Below, one piece after another: positions 7,228 to 12,800 of a stretch of 12,877 nucleotides of DNA. Under the pieces are notes generated by a model that made no database searches, had not been told where the DNA came from, and was given only the letters and a program-made list of their open reading frames with translations. The stretch covers positions 1 through 12,877 of the forward strand of contig JAKLHL010000021.1 of the NCBI GenBank assembly GCA_022710165.1, given 5' to 3'. Each line of letters opens with the position of its first letter. The stretch's first letter is position 1. The position numbers and the translations under genes are program-made. This stretch comes from Bdellovibrionales bacterium. GTDB taxonomy: Bacteria; Bdellovibrionota; JAFGOL01.

Positions 7228-8028
7228 CTAGAGTTTTATAAGCACATTAAAGAGGTCTTTGGTCCAAAGGGAAACACCCATCAGATATTCAGAGTTTGCT
7301 TCCATCGAGTACCAAACAACTACACCGTCGGTTATAAGCTTGCTTCCCTTGTGGGAGAACTCCAAAGTTATATTATCGCCAGGAGTAAAAAAGTATTTAC
7401 CCCTCAAGCACATGCCTGCTTCGCTAAAATTGACTATATTGAAAGTATGGACCTCACCGTCGGTCTTTCTTGTTATTGTGGCCCCAAAATTACTGGTCGA
7501 TACATCGAACCTAGGATATTTTCTCCTCTCCCTGTATGAGTCTATTACCGGGAGAAGACTTATTATCCTTTCGACCTCATCCTCTGTAATGTCCAAGGAA
7601 AGCCTTTTGTTACAAACTGGGCAGTGAGGCTTGGAATATGAGCTGAAGGACAGTGTCATTGAGCTCGTGTTTATAAGCTGAGGGAACTCTTCGTTACATG
7701 ACGAACAGTAATATGTGACCACGAATGACCTTATTGCCCTTGCAGCACCCTGGTCCATTTTTAGTATAGGTTGCAGCAGCTGGTTCGGACACTCAATAAA
7801 GGTCAGGATGTAATTGCTGTCTACCAGCTTCTTTATCTCTTTTGACCATGCGGCTATACCGTCGTCAGTTATGCCCTCGACCTTCCTGAGTACGAACACT
7901 ATCTCTGATATATTATCGTTATCTTTAAGTATCTTGTGAAGTTCAGGGGTAAGCTTAAAACGTCCGTCTATGGAACCATTTAGGCTTATTGTGAATCTGT
8001 TGCCAACTATGCTAAATAAGAATTCCAT
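7228..8028 (-). CDS. STAS-like / zinc-ribbon / PilZ domain protein (probable c-di-GMP receptor)
   Basis: The 266-residue protein appears to have three parts. Residues 1-100 look like a STAS or STAS-like fold of the anti-sigma-factor antagonist type (alternating strands and helices, ISLNGSIDGRF, then SEIVFVLRKVEGITDDGIAAW); this is a weak call. Residues 106-142 hold two CxxC pairs (Cys108/111 and Cys136/139), a probable zinc ribbon. Residues 166-262 form a PilZ domain with both c-di-GMP contact motifs intact: RRKYPR (RxxxR, 169-173) and NFSEAG (NxSxxG, 200-205). No signal peptide or membrane helix is visible, so it is cytoplasmic. AAAAGGAG precedes the ATG. It heads the cluster with ackA and metK, and is divergent from the operon that ends with a GGDEF enzyme. 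Its target and partners are unknown. Confidence 0.85.
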   Translation of the reverse strand: MEFLFSIVGNRFTISLNGSIDGRFKLTPELHKILKDNDNISEIVFVLRKVEGITDDGIAAWSKEIKKLVDSNYILTFIECPNQLLQPILKMDQGAARAIRSFVVTYYCSSCNEEFPQLINTSSMTLSFSSYSKPHCPVCNKRLSLDITEDEVERIISLLPVIDSYRERRKYPRFDVSTSNFGATITRKTDGEVHTFNIVNFSEAGMCLRGKYFFTPGDNITLEFSHKGSKLITDGVVVWYSMEANSEYLMGVSLWTKDLFNVLIKL

Positions 8029-8055
8029 ATCAAGACTCCTTTTAATTTATCTTGC

Positions 8056-8083
8056 TTAATACTATAATTTAAATCAGTATCAA
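8056..8083 (-). promoter_or_regulatory. Candidate promoter for the PilZ-ackA-metK cluster
   Basis: On the minus strand TTGATA (8078-8083, five of six) is followed after 16 bases by TATTAA (8056-8061, four of six). The predicted transcript starts about 20 bases upstream of the PilZ gene start codon. It overlaps the plus-strand -10 of engB. Inference from hexamer match and spacing. Confidence 0.4.
8063..8068 (+). promoter_or_regulatory. Candidate -10 element for the engB operon
   Basis: A perfect TATAAT lies 23 bases upstream of the engB start codon on the plus strand, in the 63-base divergent spacer. The matching -35 position (TTTTAA at 17 bases) is poor. An activator or an extended contact may therefore be needed, or this may be chance in AT-rich DNA. 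Confidence 0.4.
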
Positions 8084-8091
8084 GGAAAATC

Positions 8092-8679
8092 ATGAATAAG
8101 AGTATACTATTAGCTACTGTTTTTGAAAAGGGTTCTTATCCAAGGACGATACACCCGGAACTCGCGGTCTGTGGAAGATCGAACTGTGGCAAATCATCGT
8201 TCCTTAACTCGCTGCTAGGCATAAAGAACTTGGCCAGGGTGTCTTCAAAACCAGGCAAAACAGCCTCTATAAATTTCTATCAATATACAGATAAACTTGT
8301 AATAGCGGACCTGCCTGGCTATGGTTACGCAAAGGCCTCATGGGACATAAGGAATAAATGGAAAGGCCTGATAGAGGATTACCTTTTTACCAGAAAACAG
8401 CTTCAAGCGGCGTTCATACTTGCGGATGCAAGAAGGGGACTGCAAGAAGAGGAACTAGGGCTGATAGAGCTGTTTAAAAGCCGAGGGCTTAAGGTAATGG
8501 TCATAATAACAAAAACAGACAAACTTTCCTCATCAGAACTTGCAAAAATGAAGGCTGATACACTTGCCCTAATATCCAAATTATGGCAGGATATGCATGA
8601 CATGATCTTTTTCACATCGTCATTGAAAAAGGTCGGTATAGACTCGGTCAAGAAGTACCTAGAACGGTCTTGTAGGTAA
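8092..8679 (+). CDS. engB: Ribosome biogenesis GTPase EngB (YihA/YsxC family)
   Basis: EngB is a small essential GTPase that helps assemble the large ribosomal subunit and affects cell division when depleted. The 195-residue sequence has all GTPase motifs: G1 GRSNCGKSS (28-36), the G2 threonine in PGKTASINFY (Thr57), G3 DLPGYGYA (73-80), G4 TKTD (140-143) and G5 near SSLKK (about 176). GYGYAKA after G3 is specific to the EngB branch of TrmE-Era-EngA-like GTPases. Family length is about 195-210, so it is complete. The ATG follows AAGGAAAATC. It is the first gene of a tight plus-strand operon; the next start codon is 3 bases after its stop. Its partner genes clpX or lon, common in proteobacteria, are absent here. 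Confidence 0.96.
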   Translation: MNKSILLATVFEKGSYPRTIHPELAVCGRSNCGKSSFLNSLLGIKNLARVSSKPGKTASINFYQYTDKLVIADLPGYGYAKASWDIRNKWKGLIEDYLFTRKQLQAAFILADARRGLQEEELGLIELFKSRGLKVMVIITKTDKLSSSELAKMKADTLALISKLWQDMHDMIFFTSSLKKVGIDSVKKYLERSCR

Positions 8680-8682
8680 AAG

Positions 8683-8916
8683 ATGAAGTTGACCATATTA
8701 ACAGCAGTAGAGATCCTTTTATTCAACATCTGCATAATACTGGCATTTCAGCCAAGGTTCATTTTCAAGTTCCTTAACATAGACGTAAAATATGAAAAAA
8801 AGATCCGCCTGTTAATGACGGGACTGGCTGTTTTCTTCATTTGTGTGCTTTTTTGCTGGAGCTTCCTTTTCGGGTCCATCCTGTTCCTTTACAAACAATC
8901 ATTAATATACAATTAA
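8683..8916 (+). CDS. Small two-helix membrane protein, hypothetical
   Basis: The protein has 77 residues and no family that I recognise. It has two hydrophobic segments: residues 4-22 (LTILTAVEILLFNICIILA) and about 42-69, the second with FFICVLFCWSFLFGS. A short basic loop (KYEKKIR, 36-42) separates them, which places the loop in the cytoplasm by the positive-inside rule. The gene sits 3 bases after engB and 10 bases before pgi, with TAGGTAAAAG before the start. This tight packing supports a real translated gene. Function cannot be inferred; it could be a membrane partner of a neighbour or simply a passenger of the operon. Confidence 0.7.
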   Translation: MKLTILTAVEILLFNICIILAFQPRFIFKFLNIDVKYEKKIRLLMTGLAVFFICVLFCWSFLFGSILFLYKQSLIYN

Positions 8917-8926
8917 GAGGTCCAAA

Positions 8927-10189
8927 ATGTTCAATATAGACTGGCAAAATTTGACTCAGAAAGAATTAAGCAGGGAGCACCTTGAACTTGCGAAGAGGTC
9001 TGTACGCGATCTAATGGATAAAAAGCGCTCCGGAAAAATAGGTTTCATGGACGTAAATGAAGGAATAATAAACCTTAAAAGGATAGACGAAACATCTTCG
9101 TGGGTCCGTGATAATTTTGAGGACCTGGTAGTACTTGGCATAGGAGGCTCGAGCCTGGGCGGGAAGACCATAGTATCTGCACTCACCAATAAGTTCTCAA
9201 AAAAAGGGACCAAGGTCCACTTTGTGGACAATGTGGACCCCGACTACTTCACCGATATGCTTGATGCCATAGACATAAAAAAGACCGCCTTCAACGTGAT
9301 ATCAAAATCGGGTTCAACAGCAGAGACCATGTCACAGTTCCTGGTTATATATAAACATCTGTGTGACAAGCTCGGGAAAAAAGAGGCTGTATCAAGGATA
9401 ACACTCACTACTGACCCAAAAAAAGGTGCCTTGAGGCCGCTTGAAAGTTCCATGGGTTTTAGGACCCTTGAAGTACCGCAGAACATCGGCGGAAGGTTCA
9501 GCGCCCTTAGCGACGTAGGACTTTTTCCGGCAGCCGTGGCAGGCATAGATGTTAAGGCACTCATTGAAGGTGCTGGAGAAAGAGCAAAACAGGCATCCAG
9601 CGAAGATATAGCGGTAAATGATGCGCTCAAGTACTCAATAGTTAAATATGTGCATGCACAGAAAGGCTACAACACGTGCGTGATGATGCCCTACTCGACC
9701 AAACTGTTCGAACTAAGTTTGTGGTACGTTCAGTTATGGGCAGAAAGTCTGGGTAAACAGGGTAAGGGACAGACCCCAATACCTGCTATCGGTGCAACAG
9801 ACCAGCACTCACAGGGCCAGCTGTTCATCGAGGGTCCAAAAGACAAGTTCATAACTTTCATAGGGATAAAACGCCACGACAATAACGTAAAGATACCTGA
9901 GTTCGACGTAGATATTGACGCTTTCTCTTACCTCTCTGGACACACAATGAAAGAGCTCCTTGATGCAGAGATGCATTCCACTCAAAAGGCGCTCTACGAG
10001 AACAAAGTGCCGTCCGTAAGGATAGAGCTGCCAAAACTTGATGCATACCATATGGGCTCGCTCATGATGTTCCTTGAAGTAGCCACAGCGATAACGGGTG
10101 AGTTCATGGGAATAGACGCCTTTGACCAGCCTGGAGTTGAGCTTGGGAAAAAATATACTTATCAAATGATGGGGAGAAAAGGGTACTAA
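8927..10189 (+). CDS. pgi: Glucose-6-phosphate isomerase
   Basis: Pgi interconverts glucose 6-phosphate and fructose 6-phosphate in glycolysis and gluconeogenesis. The 420-residue protein is of the short bacterial type (Bacillus-like about 450; E. coli 549). Visible motifs are LGIGGSSLGGK (70-80), the sugar-phosphate-binding SIS loop SKSGSTAET (126-134), the family signature NIGGRFSALSDVGLFP (186-201), WAESLGK with the catalytic Glu273, GATDQHSQGQ with His294, and the C-terminal QPGVELGK with the active-site Lys. AAGAGG precedes the ATG at 6 bases. It lies 10 bases after the small membrane protein gene and 3 bases before the FHA-GGDEF gene, so all are probably on one message. The enzyme looks complete and active. 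Confidence 0.97.
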   Translation: MFNIDWQNLTQKELSREHLELAKRSVRDLMDKKRSGKIGFMDVNEGIINLKRIDETSSWVRDNFEDLVVLGIGGSSLGGKTIVSALTNKFSKKGTKVHFVDNVDPDYFTDMLDAIDIKKTAFNVISKSGSTAETMSQFLVIYKHLCDKLGKKEAVSRITLTTDPKKGALRPLESSMGFRTLEVPQNIGGRFSALSDVGLFPAAVAGIDVKALIEGAGERAKQASSEDIAVNDALKYSIVKYVHAQKGYNTCVMMPYSTKLFELSLWYVQLWAESLGKQGKGQTPIPAIGATDQHSQGQLFIEGPKDKFITFIGIKRHDNNVKIPEFDVDIDAFSYLSGHTMKELLDAEMHSTQKALYENKVPSVRIELPKLDAYHMGSLMMFLEVATAITGEFMGIDAFDQPGVELGKKYTYQMMGRKGY

Positions 10190-10192
10190 ACT

Positions 10193-11095
10193 ATGAGCAG
10201 CGATAAAAGGTCCAGGGATAAGACCAATGTAATAAACAGTGATACGTTCAAAATGAAACTTGAGAACGCAAAAAAAGACAAAGCGTCCTTAAGACAGATG
10301 AACGGCACCTTTATAGGCAGGAAGTATCCCATAAACAAAGGCACCACCCTCGTAGGCAGAGATCCCGGCCTTGACATAACAGTGCAAGAGGACAGTGTAA
10401 GCAGAAGACACGCAGAGCTGATCTTCGATGGAGAATCGCTTCAGGTCATAGACCTTGACAGCACTAATGGCACTTTCATAAACGACAAGCAGATAAAGAA
10501 CAAGACGGCAAACCCCGGAGATCTTGTCAGGTTCGGTAATATCCTCTTTAAATACATCCCTTCAGGGAGTATCGAGACCGTTTTTCACGACGAACTAAGC
10601 AACCTTGCCCACCTGGACGGACTTACAGGATGCTTCAACAGAAAATACATATTGGACTACCTGGAGACAGAGGTAAAGAGGTGCCAGAAGCTTGAACTGC
10701 CTCTTTCACTCATAATGCTGGACCTGGACCACTTTAAGGACGTGAACGACACTCACGGCCACCTAGCCGGCGACTACGTCTTAAAAGAGACCGTACGCCT
10801 TATAAAGGATAAAGTGCTCAGGGCCTCCGACGTCCTTGGAAGATACGGCGGAGAGGAATTCTGTGTAATAATGAGCGAAGCTCCACTAAGAATAGCTGTG
10901 GATGTTGCAGAAAGAATAAGAAAGACCATCCTTGGTCATAATTTCATGTTCGAAGAAAAAAAGCTGAACATCAGCATAAGCGCTGGTGCGGCCCAGGTAA
11001 GCAAGACCACAGACACATCAAAGACACTACTAGAATCAGCAGATAAGGCCTTGTACAAGGCTAAACAAACCGGCAGGAATAAGGTCTGCTCTTAA
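10193..11095 (+). CDS. FHA-GGDEF diguanylate cyclase
   Basis: The 300-residue protein joins a phosphothreonine-reading FHA domain to a diguanylate cyclase domain, which makes cyclic di-GMP from two GTP. Residues 1-32 are charged and flexible. The FHA domain (about 37-122) has the key GRD (55-57), SRRHAEL (70-76) and STNGTFIND (90-98) motifs. The GGDEF domain (about 135-299) has DGLTGCFNRKY, the metal-binding LDLDHFKDVNDTHGH (176-190) and an intact active-site GGEEF (219-223). The inhibitory I-site RxxD (Arg210-Asp213) lies exactly 5 residues before GGEEF, so product feedback is expected. No membrane segment is visible. It is the last gene of the engB operon, 3 bases after pgi. Activation by Ser/Thr kinase signalling through the FHA domain is inferred. 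Confidence 0.95.
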   Translation: MSSDKRSRDKTNVINSDTFKMKLENAKKDKASLRQMNGTFIGRKYPINKGTTLVGRDPGLDITVQEDSVSRRHAELIFDGESLQVIDLDSTNGTFINDKQIKNKTANPGDLVRFGNILFKYIPSGSIETVFHDELSNLAHLDGLTGCFNRKYILDYLETEVKRCQKLELPLSLIMLDLDHFKDVNDTHGHLAGDYVLKETVRLIKDKVLRASDVLGRYGGEEFCVIMSEAPLRIAVDVAERIRKTILGHNFMFEEKKLNISISAGAAQVSKTTDTSKTLLESADKALYKAKQTGRNKVCS

Positions 11096-11104
11096 TTAAT
11101 TAAG
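11091..11104. repeat. 14-base palindrome over two back-to-back stop codons
   Basis: CTTAATTAATTAAG is a perfect palindrome that carries the TAA of the diguanylate cyclase gene (11093-11095) and the TAA of the small minus-strand gene (11096-11098) with no base between them. It is pure A/T in the middle, so it is not a terminator stem. It follows naturally from abutting stop codons. Confidence 0.6.
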
Positions 11105-11293
11105 GGTTATGTTAGAAAGATAGCTAGTCTTGCTTTTTACATTTTTACTAGCATTTTCAAGTAGTTTGTGGGCTTCGCCCCTAAGATTGTTCTTTGCTAT
11201 AAACCTATAGAACTCCCTTATTATAGGGCTGTTCCTGTAATTCTTTGGGTTAAAAGTCTGGGCATTTTTGTCTCTTATGACATTTAGATCCAT
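11096..11293 (-). CDS. Small conserved-looking hypothetical protein, 65 residues
   Basis: I do not recognise this protein. It starts with MDLNVIRDKNAQTFNPKNY and has a probable helical middle (IIREFYRFIAKNNLRGEAHKLLENASK, about 24-50), followed by a polar, serine-rich tail. It has no signal peptide, membrane segment or cysteine. Three things support a real gene: a good ribosome site (AGGAAGGTG, 5 bases before the ATG), a consensus-like promoter (11346-11374), and the way its stop codon abuts that of the diguanylate cyclase gene. It is monocistronic. It is rich in Asn, Lys and Arg (basic), so nucleic-acid or ribosome contact is possible but unproven. Confidence 0.7.
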   Translation of the reverse strand: MDLNVIRDKNAQTFNPKNYRNSPIIREFYRFIAKNNLRGEAHKLLENASKNVKSKTSYLSNITLN

Positions 11294-11345
11294 GTTTTCA
11301 CCTTCCTATATTGAGAACACGTATACACGTAAATTCAACAGACGG

Positions 11346-11374
11346 AGTTTAGCACAATAGCCCGCCCATGTCAA
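11346..11374 (-). promoter_or_regulatory. Promoter of the 65-codon gene
   Basis: On the minus strand there is a perfect TTGACA (11369-11374), a 17-base spacer and TAAACT (11346-11351, four of six matches). A TG one base before the -10 forms an extended -10. The transcript would start near 11339, about 45 bases upstream of the ATG. This is the best-matching promoter in the window on the minus strand. Confidence 0.6.
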
Positions 11375-11382
11375 GGTACTAG

Positions 11383-11397
11383 CTTCAATCCTTGAAG
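11383..11397. repeat. Short inverted repeat next to the -35 of the small gene
   Basis: CTTCAA (11383-11388) and TTGAAG (11392-11397) form a perfect 6-base inverted repeat around TCC. It lies just upstream of the -35 of the 65-codon gene, a position typical of an operator or activator site. It is also about 40 bases upstream of the speD promoter. It may be chance. Confidence 0.3.
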
Positions 11398-11437
11398 TGC
11401 ATCTACGTCGACCAAACGACAAGCGGCGAGGGTATTG

Positions 11438-11466
11438 TTGATAAACCAAAATTGTTTCTTTATGAT
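11438..11466 (+). promoter_or_regulatory. Promoter of speD-speE
   Basis: TTGATA (11438-11443, five of six matches) and TATGAT (11461-11466, five of six) are separated by exactly 17 bases on the plus strand. Transcription would begin near 11473, giving a leader of about 70 A/T-rich bases before speD. A perfect TATAAT at 11502-11507 has no good -35 and is less likely. The leader contains an 8-A run shortly before the ribosome site. Confidence 0.55.
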
Positions 11467-11541
11467 TATAGGGGTATTTTTATGTTGCATTAAAGTATAT
11501 TTATAATCTATAAAGAGTTTTCAAAAAAAACATTAAGGAGT

Positions 11542-11964
11542 ATGCCAAAGTTGATGAAAGATAATGTTGGTAAACACGTTCTTGTTGATATGCATGGGTG
11601 CAAACCTGAACTTCTTAAAAAGGTAGATTTCATATCTGATGCAATGTACCAGGCCGCAAAGAAGTCACAAGCAACTATAGTTGGCCAGTTCTTCAAACAG
11701 TTCGACCCTTGGGGGGTAAGTGGTGTTATTGTCATAGCAGAAAGCCACATCAGCATACACACATGGCCTGAGTTTGGCCTCGCTTCAATAGATTATTTTT
11801 CATGTTCGGATGAACCTAATATCAACTCGGCGATAGATCATTTGGCCCAGACACTCGGTGCAAAACAACTGAAGGTAGTAGAACTAGCTAGAGGCAACAT
11901 GGAAATACAGCGTTCATATGAAATAGATAACAGAGCGGAGATAACAAATGAAATGGCTGTATGA
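11542..11964 (+). CDS. speD: S-adenosylmethionine decarboxylase proenzyme SpeD (class 1B)
   Basis: SpeD decarboxylates SAM to provide the aminopropyl donor for spermidine synthesis. It is made as a proenzyme that cleaves itself to create a pyruvoyl cofactor. The 140-residue protein has the cleavage block AESHISIHTWPE, with the scission expected between Glu67 and Ser68, plus His73 and the catalytic Cys88 in YFSCSDE. These match the small Thermotoga/Bacillus-type enzyme residue by residue with a constant offset of five. The start is uncertain: AAGGAG is only one base from the ATG at 11542. A TTG at 11551 or ATG at 11554, both in frame, would be 10 or 13 bases away and would remove 3 or 4 residues before the conserved GKHVLVDMHG. 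Its 3' end overlaps speE by 17 bases. Confidence 0.95.
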   Translation: MPKLMKDNVGKHVLVDMHGCKPELLKKVDFISDAMYQAAKKSQATIVGQFFKQFDPWGVSGVIVIAESHISIHTWPEFGLASIDYFSCSDEPNINSAIDHLAQTLGAKQLKVVELARGNMEIQRSYEIDNRAEITNEMAV

Positions 11965-12793
11965 GATGTTCCCTGCAGAGGGTGACAACGCCCAGCTTTC
12001 TTACGGATATTCCGTCAGCAAGGTCCTGTTCTCTGAACGTTCAGAATACCAGCAGGTAGACGTAATAGAGAACCCCGTATACGGCAAGGCGCTCTTTCTG
12101 GACAGGCTCATGATGACCACGGAAAAGGATGAGTTCATCTATCACGAACTGCTAACTCACGTACCAGCGTCTAGAATAGACGGCCCACAGAGGGCCTTGA
12201 TAATAGGCGGAGGCGACGGAGGTATTGCAAGGGAACTTTGCAGGTACAGCTCAATAAAAGAGGTAATAGTTGCAGAGATAGACGGCATGGTCATAGATGC
12301 CTCAAGAAAATTTCTTCCAAAAATAGCCTGCGGGTTTGACGATCCAAGGGTAAAGATACAGCTTGGCGACGGTGCTGCTTTTGTTGCAAACCAGCCAGAC
12401 AATTCTTTTGATCTTGTTCTGGTGGACTCAACTGAACCCATCGGGCCTGGCATAACATTATATAAAGAGAAATTCTATCGTGAGTGCTGCAGGGTGCTTA
12501 AAGACAACGGACAGTTTTCCGCACAGGGCTTGGCGCCTTTCATACATGAAGAAAGTCAGAACTTAATGAATCAGACTTTAAAGAAAGCCTTCAACTGGGT
12601 AAAACCATACATGGGTGTAATACCTACATATCCAACGTCACTGTGGTTGTTCTTCCATGCGGCAAAAAAGGCCCAGGACATAGATGACATTTCATACACA
12701 AGGCTTCCTAACGGAACAAAATACCTTACAAAAGAACTTCTTAGATCTTGTTATAACATACCAAGGTTCGTCGAAACGAACCTTGGTAATTAA
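11948..12793 (+). CDS. speE: Spermidine synthase SpeE (polyamine aminopropyltransferase)
   Basis: SpeE transfers the aminopropyl group of decarboxylated SAM to putrescine, making spermidine and methylthioadenosine. The 281-residue protein has the N-terminal beta-sheet domain, the substrate motif TTEKDEFIYHE (57-67), the methyltransferase-fold nucleotide motif GGGDGG (87-92), the acidic strand end AEIDGMV (109-115) and the catalytic VDSTEPIGPG (159-168, Asp160), the Glu variant found in Bacillus-type enzymes. IPTYPSLW-like IPTYPTSLW follows. A GGAG lies 7 bases before the ATG, inside the end of speD. Co-transcription and coupling with speD are therefore likely. Related aminopropyltransferases use agmatine or cadaverine, so the exact amine is inferred. 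No ornithine, arginine or agmatine enzymes are in the window. The last codons form a terminator-like hairpin. Confidence 0.95.
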   Translation: MKWLYEMFPAEGDNAQLSYGYSVSKVLFSERSEYQQVDVIENPVYGKALFLDRLMMTTEKDEFIYHELLTHVPASRIDGPQRALIIGGGDGGIARELCRYSSIKEVIVAEIDGMVIDASRKFLPKIACGFDDPRVKIQLGDGAAFVANQPDNSFDLVLVDSTEPIGPGITLYKEKFYRECCRVLKDNGQFSAQGLAPFIHEESQNLMNQTLKKAFNWVKPYMGVIPTYPTSLWLFFHAAKKAQDIDDISYTRLPNGTKYLTKELLRSCYNIPRFVETNLGN

Positions 12794-12800
12794 TTGTTTC
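12759..12800 (+). terminator. Probable intrinsic terminator embedded in the 3' end of speE
   Basis: A perfect 12-base-pair stem (12759-12770 with 12777-12788) closes the 6-base loop TCGAAA and is followed by the moderately T-rich ATTAATTGTTTCTT. The stem lies entirely within the speE reading frame, before its stop codon at 12791-12793. It therefore encodes the C-terminal residues around PRFVETNLG. It could also slow transcription from the converging gene on the right, although the minus-strand side lacks a clear T run. Confidence 0.7.

Noticed and set aside
11170..11180. GGGCTTCGCCC hairpin as a terminator for the diguanylate cyclase operon
   Set aside because: The stem is only 4 base pairs, lies inside the 65-codon gene 75 bases past the stop, and has no clean T run after it.
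11294..11541. Possible small RNA gene in the longest spacer
   Set aside because: The spacer is explained by two divergent promoters and the speD leader. I see no terminator hairpin that would end a separate RNA.
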